64,000 bases of DNA, taken from the NCBI GenBank assembly GCA_023489335.1, contig JAMDCP010000014.1:1-64000 (forward strand). Direction: 5' to 3'. The DNA is from Deltaproteobacteria bacterium. GTDB taxonomy: Bacteria; SZUA-79; Acidulodesulfobacterales; Acidulodesulfobacteraceae. Below, one piece after another: positions 1 through 8,718 of the stretch. A program made the position numbers and the translations under genes. The notes beneath the pieces are model-generated. The model searched no databases. It was not told the DNA's origin and worked only from the letters and a program-made list of their open reading frames with translations. Positions within the stretch are counted from its first letter, which is position 1. Every line of letters begins with the position of its first letter.

Positions 1-2
1 AA

Positions 3-272
3 ATATCCACTATGATAGAGGCGCAGGTTGTGCATGTTTTTCCAAACGGCAATCTGGAAGTTAAAGGCGAAAGAGAGGTCTCTATTAACGGGGAAACAAG
101 ATATATTTTAATTAAAGGCATTGTCAGGCCGATAGACATTTCTCCGGGCAACACCGTTCTTTCAAGTCAAATTGCCGACCCAAGAATATGGATAAACGGA
201 GAGGGTCCAGTAAAATGGCAGCAAAGGCCGGGGTGGCTGTACCATATATTGAACTTTATATGGCCATTTTAA
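3..272 (+). CDS. flgH: Flagellar L-ring protein FlgH, C-terminal part
   Basis: FlgH is an outer-membrane lipoprotein that forms the L-ring around the flagellar rod. Only the last 90 or so residues are present. The frame is open to the left edge, so the gene starts outside the window and the ATG at 12 is internal. The visible part has the family's typical end: a PNGNL turn, the VNGE strand, a VRP-DISP segment, an SSQIADPRI stretch, then an RPGW motif and a WPF terminus. Full-length FlgH is usually about 220-230 residues. It lies 50 bases before flgI, the normal ring-gene order. Confidence 0.93.
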   Translation: MSTMIEAQVVHVFPNGNLEVKGEREVSINGETRYILIKGIVRPIDISPGNTVLSSQIADPRIWINGEGPVKWQQRPGWLYHILNFIWPF

Positions 273-322
273 TATAACATAAGTTTCTGCCCTTTTTTAT
301 GGGTGGGGCATGAGGATATTAA

Positions 323-1381
323 ATGAATAAAAACATATTTTTAATACCCGTATTATTTTTGATGGGTATAATAATTATAAATTTAAAACCAAATTTTTCC
401 TATGCGGCCAAAATCGGCAACATTACATCTATTTACGGCGCAATGAGCAATCCAATCGTGGGCTACGGTCTTGTTGTCGGACTCGACGGAACAGGAGACC
501 AGTGGGGCGTTAATGTTACGCAGCAGAGCATTGTTACTATGCTGTCCAAATTAGGCATTAATACCGACCAGGCCTCTCTTTATGAAATAAGAGACACTGC
601 GGCGGTTATGGTTACCGCGGAGCTTCCTCCGTTTGCCATTCCCGGCCAAAAAATAACCGTTACGGTGGGTTCTATCGGAAATGCGCAAAGTTTGCAGGGA
701 GGAATTTTATTAATGACGCCGCTAAAGGGACCAAACGGGAAGGTTTATGCGCTTGCCCAGGGAAGCGTATCAACCGGCGGAAATGTCTCAACCGATAATG
801 TATTACCGCTCCCGGGTTATATTCCCGTGTCCCAAAATTTTCAAACATCCGGCATTATAGATAACGGCGGAATAATAGAAAAAGGGGTTTCAATAGGGTT
901 AAATTCATTTAATTCCATAAGGTTAATCCTTAAAAATCCAAGTTTTACCACGGCATCGAGGGTAGCCTCGGCCATAAATGCAAAATTTGGAAAGGGTATC
1001 TCGAAACCATTAAATTCCACTCAAGTAGAGGTCTTAGTTCCTGCCCAATACAAAGGGAATGTTGCAGAGTATGTATCCATTGTTAATGCAATTAGCGTAA
1101 AAACGCATTCAAGGGCGGTTATAGTCATTAATGAACGCTCCGGGACCGTCGTAATGGGCGGCAATATAGAGATAAATCCGGTGGCGATATCCAATAGAAA
1201 CATAACGCTTAAAATTAATAAAAAAAGAGTGCCAAACACATTTTTTTTAAAAAATGGCTTAACGGTGACCCAGCTTGTTAAAGCCTTAAATGCGGTCGGG
1301 GCATCTACTTCGAGTATTGTATCGATATTAGAATCCATTAAAGCCGCAGGAGCTCTTTCGGCGCAAATTAAGATAATATAA
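323..1381 (+). CDS. flgI: Flagellar P-ring protein FlgI
   Basis: FlgI is a periplasmic protein that polymerises into the P-ring in the peptidoglycan layer and acts as a bushing for the rod. At 352 residues it has near-normal family length. An N-terminal signal peptide (hydrophobic core about residues 5-21, probable cleavage after SYA near 28) precedes the conserved start of the mature protein, with a GYGLVVGLDGTGD motif. The C-terminal part contains INERSGTVVMGG and a VTQLVKALNAVGA segment, both characteristic. It follows flgH, and flgJ, often next in other bacteria, is instead about 10 kb downstream. Confidence 0.97.
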   Translation: MNKNIFLIPVLFLMGIIIINLKPNFSYAAKIGNITSIYGAMSNPIVGYGLVVGLDGTGDQWGVNVTQQSIVTMLSKLGINTDQASLYEIRDTAAVMVTAELPPFAIPGQKITVTVGSIGNAQSLQGGILLMTPLKGPNGKVYALAQGSVSTGGNVSTDNVLPLPGYIPVSQNFQTSGIIDNGGIIEKGVSIGLNSFNSIRLILKNPSFTTASRVASAINAKFGKGISKPLNSTQVEVLVPAQYKGNVAEYVSIVNAISVKTHSRAVIVINERSGTVVMGGNIEINPVAISNRNITLKINKKRVPNTFFLKNGLTVTQLVKALNAVGASTSSIVSILESIKAAGALSAQIKII

Positions 1382-1398
1382 GGGAGTAAAAGAAATAT

Positions 1399-1426
1399 TA
1401 AAGATTTTATTTAAAAATGACGATTG
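1399..1426 (+). promoter_or_regulatory. Weak candidate flagellar sigma-28 promoter before flgM
   Basis: The 114-base gap between flgI and flgM contains TAAAGATT (1399-1406), 12 bases, then GACGATTG (1419-1426). The FliA consensus is TAAAGTTT, 11 bases, GCCGATAA. The -35 part matches at 7 of 8 positions, but the -10 part matches at only 5 of 8. Location in front of an flgM-flgN-flgK-flgL run is where a late-class flagellar promoter would be expected. This is a pattern match only. Confidence 0.28.
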
Positions 1427-1495
1427 TTATATGCGTAATTAAGCCCTCGTTAATTAATTACCGAATAATACAAAAATAAAAATAAGGATAAGCAT

Positions 1496-1786
1496 ATGAC
1501 AATTCAGATTACAAATGTTCCGCCCGTTGTTAGCGATACACAGGGACAGGACAACAAAAAAAAATTAGAGGTAAATTTAAAAACCGGACAAAATGCCGGG
1601 GATGAGGTTAATATATCCGATAGCGCAAGTTTTGCCAGCAATTTGAAAAGTTCGGTAGATTCGGCATCGGCGGCGGGTCCTGCAAAACTGGGCGGCATTA
1701 AACAGCAGGTAGCTTCGGGAAATTACTGGAATAGTTCTAAAATAGCCGAAGGCTTACTTAATAATTTAGCTATAACCAATGAATAA
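1496..1786 (+). CDS. flgM: FlgM-like anti-sigma-28 factor
   Basis: FlgM binds the flagellar sigma factor FliA until the hook is complete and FlgM is exported. This 96-residue protein has the usual size and layout: a polar, probably disordered N-terminal half with a VNISDSASFASNL segment (family: V-x-[IL]-S-x-x-[AG]), then a C-terminal sigma-binding part with KQQVASGNYW and a KIAEGLLNN helix resembling the I-x-x-G-x-Y...I-A-x-x-[LM] pattern. Position between flgI and flgN-flgK supports the call. Overall similarity in this family is low, so the assignment rests on the C-terminal pattern and context. Confidence 0.78.
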   Translation: MTIQITNVPPVVSDTQGQDNKKKLEVNLKTGQNAGDEVNISDSASFASNLKSSVDSASAAGPAKLGGIKQQVASGNYWNSSKIAEGLLNNLAITNE

Positions 1787-1808
1787 TATAGACTAATTTT
1801 ATAACTTT

Positions 1809-2252
1809 ATGGAAAATTTAGCTGAAAATAAAAAGCATTTTGACGGATTGCTTGAAATTATTTTAAGATTAAAAAAAGAACTTAACGAATCTTATTTAAT
1901 CTTAAAGTCCGATTTTAATCCTCTTAAAAACATCGATGCTTTTAACGATAAGAGAAAAATATTAAATGAATTAACCTTAAAGTTAAAAGAATTTGCTTTG
2001 ATAGAGCAGGTTCAAGACAATGAAGAATTAGCCGATATTAAAAAAAGACTCAAGGCTGAAATCTTTGAAATAATAAATATAAACGAGGCATTTTCGGGAT
2101 TGGTTAAAAAAAATATGTATTATAATCAGCTTACAATATCTTTCATTACCGATATATTTCATAAAAATTCTATTTATAACAAAGCCGGCGAAACTAATTC
2201 AAACTTTTCTCCGTTAAAAAATGTTTTAATGGGATCTGGTCTCAAAATTTAA
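1809..2252 (+). CDS. flgN: FlgN-like flagellar export chaperone
   Basis: FlgN is a cytoplasmic helical chaperone that escorts the hook-associated proteins FlgK and FlgL to the export gate. This 147-residue product is almost entirely predicted helix, rich in Lys, Glu, Leu and Ile, with no signal peptide. It sits directly upstream of flgK (15-base gap) and after flgM, the standard flgM-flgN-flgK arrangement. There are no invariant catalytic residues to check in this family, so the call depends on size, composition and position. The gene begins 22 bases after flgM without an obvious Shine-Dalgarno, which may mean translational coupling. Confidence 0.7.
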   Translation: MENLAENKKHFDGLLEIILRLKKELNESYLILKSDFNPLKNIDAFNDKRKILNELTLKLKEFALIEQVQDNEELADIKKRLKAEIFEIININEAFSGLVKKNMYYNQLTISFITDIFHKNSIYNKAGETNSNFSPLKNVLMGSGLKI

Positions 2253-2267
2253 CAAAGGGTAATTAAA

Positions 2268-4328
2268 ATGCTTACGATAAACAACATATTCGATATCGCC
2301 AATTCGGCTATGACGACCAATCAGGCGGCTATGAACACAGTGAGCCAGAATGTTGCAAATGTCAATACCCCTTTTTACAATAATGAAACCCCGATTTTAA
2401 GCGAGGCTCCCGCCGTTGTCGGAGCGCCGTACACTTACGGAACAGGGGTTAATTTAACGCAGGTTCAAAGGAGCACAAATGCTTTCGTTCAGTCCGAGGT
2501 CAACAACGAAACAACCCAGAATAGCTATTATACTAATTTGTATCAGGGTTTAAATCAGATTCAAAACCTTTTTAACGACCAGTCTGGCTCGGGTTTTAGC
2601 TCGGCTATTTCCAAATTTTTCAACGACTTTCAAAATGTTGCCAACAACCCGTCCAATACGGCTCAAAGAACAGCGCTTCTTTCCGATGCAAAATCATTAG
2701 CGGGCGATATAAACAATTCTTATACCACCATAATGAATTCCGTTTCGCAGACAAATACATCTATTAACGGTGTTATACCGGAAATTAACAGCCTGTCTTC
2801 GCAGATTGCATCGCTTAATAAGCAGGTTACATACGCCCAGAATGCAGGAAGCAATGCCAACGAACTTAGAGATGAAAGAATGAACGCAATAAATCAACTC
2901 TCTAAATTAGTCAATATTTCTTATTATGAAAATAATAACGGCAAAATTAACATTTCGATCGGAGGCACGCCCCTTGTTTTAAGCGATTCATCGTTTAATC
3001 TTTCAACCAAAATTAATAGCGGAAATGTCAGCTCTTTAAATATAATGTGGAACGGTCCCGCGGGCTCCATGCAGGATATTACCCAAAATGTTACGGGGGG
3101 CAGTCTGGGCGCATATGTTAATTTTGAACAGTCTGCGGCGCCGTCTTACATAAATCAGCTAAACTCGTTATCCGCCGCAATAACCGATAATGTTAACTCT
3201 TTGCAATATAACGGGTATGGCCTTGACGGTTCGACCGGAAATTACTTTTTTAATCCGAACTTGACGACTTCTGCCGGCAGCGGTGTTACGGACGCAACTA
3301 TTAATACGGGATATGTTACCGACCCGTCTAAACTAACGGGGGATAAATATTCTATTTCGACAACCGGCGGAGGTATTTTCACCGTTACTGACAACACAAC
3401 CGGTCAAACAGTCATAAATAGCCAAACTATAACCCCCGCTACGAATAAATACGGTCAAAATGTCTATACGCTTAACTTTGGCGGGGTATCCGTTAATATT
3501 ACTTCGACTTCAACTTCAGGGGCGGCGCCGGTGAGCGGCGATACCTTTTCCGTCAATGAATTAACGACAAATCCTGCATTTACTATGTCCGTCAATCCAA
3601 ACTTGTCAACTTCTCAGGTCGCTGCGGCGTCCGCCGTTGCAACCGCCGTTAATCCGAATAATACTGGAAATGCAACCATAAGCGCAGGTTCGCTTGTTAA
3701 CCCGTATGGGGATAGCAGTGCCGGAGGGGGGTATTCGATAGTATATAATTCTACCGGTGGCACCTTTACCGTTACCAACCAGACAGCTAATTATACGGAA
3801 ACTATTACGCCTACAGTTACTACCAATTCATCGGGACAGAAGGTTTACTCCATTTTTTTTGGAAATAACGGAAGCAATACCAATTCTGCACCGCCGCAAT
3901 ATTTTCATGTTAATATTACGGGAACACCCTCAAACGGCGATTCTTTTACGGCAAATGTCTTAACATCCGGTCTAAGCCTCACGCAAATGAATTCCATCGG
4001 TCTTTCCGGCAATAACGAAAATGCCCTTAGTCTTGCGGCGCTTCAAAACAATAATGTGCCTATTAACGGGACTAACACGACTATTTCAACCTATTATTCG
4101 GGCATTGTTTCAAATATCGGCACTCAGGCTCAAAGCGCAAATACTAATTATACAAATTCAAGTTCGGTTCTGACTAATTTGCAAAATCAGTTGTCGTCAT
4201 CCGTCGGGGTAAATATGAACAAGCAGATGACGGACCTTGTCAATTATCAAAATTCTTATCAGGCGGCGGCAGCTATAACGCATTCCGCGGAGGCTATTAT
4301 GACGGCGCTTCTCAGTATAGTTCCGTAA
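2268..4328 (+). CDS. flgK: Hook-associated protein 1, FlgK
   Basis: FlgK forms the first hook-filament junction ring. The N-terminus (SAMTTNQAAMNTVSQNVANVNTP, split here as SAMTTNQAAM and SQNVANVNTP) is the classic axial-protein start, and the C-terminus (VNMNKQMTDLVNYQNSYQ region, about 648-665) is the matching axial helix. At 686 residues it is longer than the common 450-620. The excess lies in the variable middle: two similar beta-rich modules at about residues 357-431 and 486-565 share a YSI...GG-FTVT...T-ITP...GQ-VY-I-FG...V-NIT...GD-F pattern. A clear AAAGGG ribosome site precedes the ATG. Confidence 0.95.
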   Translation: MLTINNIFDIANSAMTTNQAAMNTVSQNVANVNTPFYNNETPILSEAPAVVGAPYTYGTGVNLTQVQRSTNAFVQSEVNNETTQNSYYTNLYQGLNQIQNLFNDQSGSGFSSAISKFFNDFQNVANNPSNTAQRTALLSDAKSLAGDINNSYTTIMNSVSQTNTSINGVIPEINSLSSQIASLNKQVTYAQNAGSNANELRDERMNAINQLSKLVNISYYENNNGKINISIGGTPLVLSDSSFNLSTKINSGNVSSLNIMWNGPAGSMQDITQNVTGGSLGAYVNFEQSAAPSYINQLNSLSAAITDNVNSLQYNGYGLDGSTGNYFFNPNLTTSAGSGVTDATINTGYVTDPSKLTGDKYSISTTGGGIFTVTDNTTGQTVINSQTITPATNKYGQNVYTLNFGGVSVNITSTSTSGAAPVSGDTFSVNELTTNPAFTMSVNPNLSTSQVAAASAVATAVNPNNTGNATISAGSLVNPYGDSSAGGGYSIVYNSTGGTFTVTNQTANYTETITPTVTTNSSGQKVYSIFFGNNGSNTNSAPPQYFHVNITGTPSNGDSFTANVLTSGLSLTQMNSIGLSGNNENALSLAALQNNNVPINGTNTTISTYYSGIVSNIGTQAQSANTNYTNSSSVLTNLQNQLSSSVGVNMNKQMTDLVNYQNSYQAAAAITHSAEAIMTALLSIVP

Positions 4329-4359
4329 TTAGAAAGATTTTATTATAAATACCCCGTCA

Positions 4360-4400
4360 GTCTGCCTGCGGCAGACCGCCACCCCTTTTGAAAAAAGGGG
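4360..4400. repeat. Pair of short intergenic palindromes (REP-like)
   Basis: Two perfect hairpins stand side by side between flgK and flgL. GTCTGCC and GGCAGAC (4360-4366, 4370-4376) are separated by 3 bases. CCCCTTTT and AAAAGGGG (4382-4389, 4393-4400) are also separated by 3 bases. There is no T-tract after either, so they are not obvious terminators. Paired GC-rich palindromes in an AT-rich intergenic gap resemble dispersed repetitive extragenic elements. They might stabilise the flgK transcript end or lower flgL read-through; that is inference. Confidence 0.6.
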
Positions 4401-4433
4401 AATTAAAGACAAAAGAAAAAGTGAGGTATAAAA

Positions 4434-5414
4434 ATGATTCAGATAACAGATAACATGATATACAACAACATTAATAACGAGCTATTAAATCAATCAACCC
4501 AGATTTATAACCTTCAGGATGAAATATCCAGCGGTTTGCAGATAAACTATCCGCAGGATAATCCCGCAGGCATGGTCAATGTCCTTTCTTACAAAAATAG
4601 CACTTCGCTTATTAATCAATATAATTCGAATGTCAATCTTGCCAATGAGATTTCATCTTTGGCATCATCTACCCTAAACAATGTCATCGGGGTCGTAAAT
4701 CAGGCTAAAACCCTTGCAATAGAAATGGCAAACGGCGGAACATCGGCGTCTAATGAGTCCGGTGCGGCACAGGAGGTTAAACAAATTATAAACGAACTTT
4801 TGCAATCGTCCGATACTTCTTATAACGGCCAGAATATTTTTACGGGGGAAAATCTATCGCAAACCCAGGCTTACACATCCTCTCAAGCCTTTTATAATGT
4901 TACTTCGCCTAACGGAACCGTAACCAAGGTCAATTACAATCTTTATACTTATGCGGGGACGGATGTTAACCAGAGATACCAGATTACTCAAAACGAGACG
5001 ATTGCGCCGTCGCTTACCGCGGACAGCATTTTCGGCAATGACCAGCCCCAACCCTCAACGGCGCCATATAATCCGTCGGGATTAATCTCGGTTCTTTCGC
5101 TTTTTCAATCAGAGCTCTCAAACGGAGTTTATCAAAACGATTCTCAAAATATAATAAGCGGTATAAATAATGGTTTAAACCAGATATTATCTGCGCAATC
5201 AACCCTTGGAACAAAGGTACAAAGATTAAACGAACAATCCACAAGTTATCAAACGGTATTATCAAATATTACCCAACTTCTGGGACAAACGGAAAATGTC
5301 AATATTCCGAAAGCTATAACAAGCCTTACCCAGGCGCAGGATTCATATCAGGCGACACTCCAAACGGCGGCAGGTATTACTCAATTAACCCCGATGCTGT
5401 TAAAATATTTATAG
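4434..5414 (+). CDS. flgL: Hook-associated protein 3, FlgL
   Basis: FlgL is the second junction protein between hook and filament and belongs to the flagellin superfamily. The N-terminus ([18 protein letters not shown], then [17 protein letters not shown]) shows the typical flagellin-type helix followed by the S-G-x-x-[IV]-x-x-x-x-D-[DN]-P signature. The C-terminal helix ([19 protein letters not shown], residues about 296-314) pairs with it in the filament core. Length 326 residues is normal. A GAGG ribosome site sits 7 bases before the ATG. It lies between flgK and csrA on the same strand. Confidence 0.93.
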   Translation: MIQITDNMIYNNINNELLNQSTQIYNLQDEISSGLQINYPQDNPAGMVNVLSYKNSTSLINQYNSNVNLANEISSLASSTLNNVIGVVNQAKTLAIEMANGGTSASNESGAAQEVKQIINELLQSSDTSYNGQNIFTGENLSQTQAYTSSQAFYNVTSPNGTVTKVNYNLYTYAGTDVNQRYQITQNETIAPSLTADSIFGNDQPQPSTAPYNPSGLISVLSLFQSELSNGVYQNDSQNIISGINNGLNQILSAQSTLGTKVQRLNEQSTSYQTVLSNITQLLGQTENVNIPKAITSLTQAQDSYQATLQTAAGITQLTPMLLKYL

Positions 5415-5443
5415 TAAATGAATTATTAAGCCAACCAAGGTAT

Positions 5444-5680
5444 ATGCTTATTTTATCCCGAAAAGAGGGTGAAAGTATAAAAATCGGCGATAATATCACT
5501 GTCGAAATTATTTCTATTAGAGGCGGAACAGTTAAGATAGGAATAAACGCACCCGCGAATATAGACATTTTTAGAAAAGAGCTTTATGATAGCATTAAAA
5601 ATGAAAATATAATAGCATCCAATGTAAATTCTGACATTATCTCGAATCTAAACGATATGTTTAATAAAGATAAGAAATAA
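5444..5680 (+). CDS. csrA: Carbon storage regulator CsrA
   Basis: CsrA is a small dimeric RNA-binding protein that represses translation by covering GGA-containing ribosome sites; flagellin mRNA is a classic target when csrA sits in flagellar operons. The product starts [11 protein letters not shown] and contains the core [10 protein letters not shown] and the conserved Arg in IFRKEL, the main RNA contact. Length is 78 residues, with a somewhat longer acidic or Asn-rich C-terminal tail than Escherichia coli CsrA (61). It is followed at once by fliW, its protein antagonist. Confidence 0.96.
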   Translation: MLILSRKEGESIKIGDNITVEIISIRGGTVKIGINAPANIDIFRKELYDSIKNENIIASNVNSDIISNLNDMFNKDKK

Positions 5681-5719
5681 TAATTATATTAATTAACAAT
5701 GTGAGCAGAGGTTTTATAG

Positions 5720-6193
5720 GTGAATAGCGAAAGTGAAATTTTAGTAAAAAGCGTTTACTATCCGCAAGGGTTAGCCGTTGAGAAGTCAAAAATTATAGAA
5801 TTCGTTAAGCCTATACTTGGCTTTGACACATTTAAAAATTTTTGTATTTTAAATATAGATAAAGAAAAAAATGTTCCGTTTTTTATTTTGCAAAGCATAG
5901 AAAATGAGAAATTATGCTTCATTATTACCGATCCAAACTTATTTTTTAAAGATTATAGCGTTCAGATTACGGATGAGGAAAAAAACTTGTTAAGCCTTGA
6001 TAATAAAGCCGATGCGATAATATTTGTAATAGCCACGCTGTCTTCCGATTTTTCCTCTTCGACGGTAAACTTAAAAGGTCCCATCGTTATAAATATAAAA
6101 AATAACAGGGCCCTGCAAACGGTTTTAAACAACGATATATATTCGGTAAGGCAGAAACTTTCTATTAAAAAAAATGAAGTAATCCCGGGTTAA
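5720..6193 (+). CDS. fliW: Flagellar assembly factor FliW
   Basis: FliW binds flagellin and also CsrA. When flagellin is exported, FliW is freed and relieves or imposes CsrA control, giving feedback on filament synthesis. The product (157 residues) has the family pattern: a GLAVEKSKIIEFVKPILGF start, hydrophobic beta strands, FFILQSIE, a FIITDP segment and an IVINIKNNRALQTV region near the C-terminus. The start is GTG at 5720, chosen because AGAGG lies 7 bases upstream. Neither flagellin nor fliD is in the window, so the cognate target gene is elsewhere. Confidence 0.9.
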   Translation: MNSESEILVKSVYYPQGLAVEKSKIIEFVKPILGFDTFKNFCILNIDKEKNVPFFILQSIENEKLCFIITDPNLFFKDYSVQITDEEKNLLSLDNKADAIIFVIATLSSDFSSSTVNLKGPIVINIKNNRALQTVLNNDIYSVRQKLSIKKNEVIPG

Positions 6194-6215
6194 AGGTTTG
6201 GCTAATCTTATGATT

Positions 6216-7247
6216 TCAGGCCCTTTCTCTCTTATCTATAACCACCTGGGATCCAATCCTTTCTTTGGCGGAAGACTTAAGAGCCGAGGTTATTTCGCTA
6301 ATTTGTCCATAATGCGTAATCTTTTTATTTGCATTTGGAATTATTGAAATAGACAGGCTCATTATCGGGAATTGCCTTAATATTTTTTGCCTGTCGTAAG
6401 CCTCTATGCAGCCTCTTTCTTTGTCGGTATTATCGTAAAAGGAGAGTATTATCCTGTCAAAATTATATATAATGGCGTTTGCTATATCCAGCGCATCGCC
6501 CGGATGAGAAACCACGGTAAAGTCGTCGCCGCCGATATGCCCGACAAGCACATATTTTTCGATATCCCTTTTGCGTGTTTTGGATATGTCATATACAGTT
6601 GTAGCGATAAGCCTCGAGGTCATCATAATCACTTCATCGCCCCTGGCAAACCCATATTTGTCGTTATACGATTTAAAATTATCGATATCTATATATGAAA
6701 AAGAAAAATCTATATTTTCATCTATTTTATTTTTAATCGACCCCATTATCGACGAGTTTCCGGGCAATTTTGTGAGCGGATTGGCATCGAGAGCAGATTT
6801 AGAAGAACACAAAATACTGTTAATTTTATATGAAATTTCACCCGTTGATAACGGTTCTTTAATGTAATCCTTTAAATAATACTTTGAGTTTCGCAGGCCT
6901 ATAGACCCGTCTTTAATAGTTTCAAAATTAAAATTAGCCGGTAATACGAAAAGTATCGGGATATTGCTAAGCATATTGTCAAGCTGCATATCGTTTATCA
7001 ATTTAAGTTGATTCCCGTATGAGCCTGACGATTCTTGAAAGTTATCATTCCCGCGGGGGTATCCCTGCAAGTGAAGGTTTTCTATGCCGATTACGATTAA
7101 CTGCGGCGGCGAAGCATATACGGAATAGTAGGCTTGATTAAAAGACTCGAATATTTTAAAGCTATACCCCTTAAGTTCGCCGGGAATAATTTCTTTATAT
7201 TTAGAGTCTTTGTTTAAAACGAGAAAAATTTTTATATTTGTCTTCAT
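6216..7247 (-). CDS. GGDEF diguanylate cyclase with degenerate receiver-like N-terminus
   Basis: Residues 1-150 look like a receiver fold but lack the normal phospho-acceptor pattern. Residues about 155-343 form a GGDEF domain that makes c-di-GMP from two GTP. The active-site loop reads GGDDF (239-243), a tolerated variant, and the metal-binding strand has SYIDIDNFKSYND (184-196), so it is probably active. Residues 58-80 are an apparent insertion in the receiver-like part encoded by a GC-rich palindromic DNA piece (see findings). The gene ends 22 bases from the convergent fliW and lies downstream of the HDOD gene, so it probably belongs to that minus-strand transcript. Confidence 0.85.
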   Translation of the reverse strand: MKTNIKIFLVLNKDSKYKEIIPGELKGYSFKIFESFNQAYYSVYASPPQLIVIGIENLHLQGYPRGNDNFQESSGSYGNQLKLINDMQLDNMLSNIPILFVLPANFNFETIKDGSIGLRNSKYYLKDYIKEPLSTGEISYKINSILCSSKSALDANPLTKLPGNSSIMGSIKNKIDENIDFSFSYIDIDNFKSYNDKYGFARGDEVIMMTSRLIATTVYDISKTRKRDIEKYVLVGHIGGDDFTVVSHPGDALDIANAIIYNFDRIILSFYDNTDKERGCIEAYDRQKILRQFPIMSLSISIIPNANKKITHYGQISEITSALKSSAKERIGSQVVIDKRERA

Positions 7248-7272
7248 TGTACCCGCGAATTAAAAGTTTTAA

Positions 7273-8166
7273 CTAATCGAAGACATAAAGCTCTTCCTTG
7301 AAGGAATATATTTCTTCTATTATGTTTCTTATGAAATCTATATCTATGCCGAGTATTTCGAAGACCTCCCCGTTTAGCCTTTCGACATAAGGACTTCCAG
7401 AAAATCCTATGCCGAGCGATTTTGTTAAAAAGTCGGCGAGATTTATTATTGCCGTTTCTACCTTAAATTCATCCGCCAGCGCTAAATTGTGGTGATACTT
7501 TATTGGAAAATATATGGAGGGCGGCAGATGCCATTCTTTAATGAGGGCGTAACCCAAATAATCGTGAGAAGTATTAAAATTTTTATATTCGATATCTATT
7601 AACGATATATTATCATATTTGGCGGTATCTATAACCTTTTTAAAATCGTTTTTAAATGTAGTCGCTATTATAACCTTTCCAATGTCGTGGAGAAGAGCCG
7701 CCGAAAATACCAAATCCCCATCTATTATGTACTTTTTTTTATTTCCGTTTGAAATAAGTCTTTTTTTGTCTTTATTTAATGTCCCGGCTATATACTTAGC
7801 TGTGAAGGCGCAAAAAAGGCTATGCTCCCATAGCCCTTCCATCGATTCCTTCATTGCGGTAAATACCGATGTGGAAATTACTATGCTTTTTAAAACATTA
7901 GCGCCCAACAAAACGATGGCGTGATTTAAATTATATATTCTTTGAGAAAATCCGTAAAAAGGGGAATTGACTATTTTTAAGATTCGAGCCGAAAGGCTTA
8001 AATCCTTTGTCATCAATTCCCCGATATATTTTACGGAAAAAGTGTCATCCTCCATCAAATCCGTAATTTTGCTAATAATCTTCGGTAATGTAGGAATACT
8101 ATCGGTTTTTTGGATAGTTGACATTAATTCGTCTAATCTATCTACATTTTTTTGCCTGTATTCCAT
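7273..8166 (-). CDS. HDOD domain protein
   Basis: HDOD proteins are helical relatives of HD phosphohydrolases that act as signalling adaptors, often around motility, chemotaxis and c-di-GMP networks. The product (297 residues) has the family start: about 15 residues in, IPTLPKIISKI, then the PFYGFSQRIYNLNHAIVLLG segment split at the conserved NSPFYG and AIVLLG motifs. It also keeps ALLHDIGKV near residue 157, which is unusual because many HDOD proteins have lost the HD pair; residual hydrolase activity cannot be excluded. The GGDEF gene follows 25 bases downstream and a small gene precedes it by 13 bases, suggesting one operon. Confidence 0.85.
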   Translation of the reverse strand: MEYRQKNVDRLDELMSTIQKTDSIPTLPKIISKITDLMEDDTFSVKYIGELMTKDLSLSARILKIVNSPFYGFSQRIYNLNHAIVLLGANVLKSIVISTSVFTAMKESMEGLWEHSLFCAFTAKYIAGTLNKDKKRLISNGNKKKYIIDGDLVFSAALLHDIGKVIIATTFKNDFKKVIDTAKYDNISLIDIEYKNFNTSHDYLGYALIKEWHLPPSIYFPIKYHHNLALADEFKVETAIINLADFLTKSLGIGFSGSPYVERLNGEVFEILGIDIDFIRNIIEEIYSFKEELYVFD

Positions 8167-8179
8167 ATTTATAAATGTC

Positions 8180-8539
8180 TTAGAGTATTTGTTTTACGAT
8201 AACGGCTTTTATGATTTCTTTGATTTCATCCATTAATTTGTCGCCTTTAACCTTTTCGAATCTTTTTTCTAATAAAAAAATTGTGCTTTGCCGGATTTGC
8301 ATCTCTTTTTTAATATAATCCTTATTTTGTGTAATGTTTTTATCGCCCTGTTCCCTGTTTTTTTCTATAAATACAAAGTTTTTCTCGATTTCTCCGGCAA
8401 ACTTTGTATTTTTAATCTTATTTATAAGTTTTTCATTTAAAACCGTTCCCTTTTTAAGTATTAACACGCCGTTGCCTGAGAGAATATCTCTTCCCAAAAT
8501 ATCCCCGGTTTTTAATTCGGAGGACAAGACCTTTTCCAT
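8180..8539 (-). CDS. Small protein resembling the N-terminal module of HD-GYP proteins
   Basis: The first 50 residues (LKTGDILGRDILSGNG, LILKKGTVLNEKLINKIKN) match the short beta module often found in front of HD-GYP phosphodiesterases (pattern: L-x-x-G-x-x-L-x-x-D...G-x-x-L-L-x-K-G-x-x-[LI]). Here the HD-GYP domain is missing and the remaining 70 residues are charged helix. It is the first gene of a minus-strand run with the HDOD and GGDEF genes. A role as a partner or regulatory stub in that c-di-GMP group is inferred. It is not a proven family member. Confidence 0.55.
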   Translation of the reverse strand: MEKVLSSELKTGDILGRDILSGNGVLILKKGTVLNEKLINKIKNTKFAGEIEKNFVFIEKNREQGDKNITQNKDYIKKEMQIRQSTIFLLEKRFEKVKGDKLMDEIKEIIKAVIVKQIL

Positions 8540-8718
8540 AGCAGTCCTTAAACTTTTTATTGATGTTACCTTCCCGCAGCCGTTTCCGGGCGGGGATAAA
8601 ATTAATTATAATTGCCCTGACAATTTTAATTGATTGCTTGAATTAAACAATGTTTTATTATAATATATAACAAAGAAAAAGTTCAAACATTTTTTATAAT
8701 TCTTAACGTCTTTTTTGT

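Noticed and set aside
6194-6215. Search for a terminator between convergent fliW and the GGDEF gene
   Set aside because: The 22-base gap has no stem-loop with a T-run.
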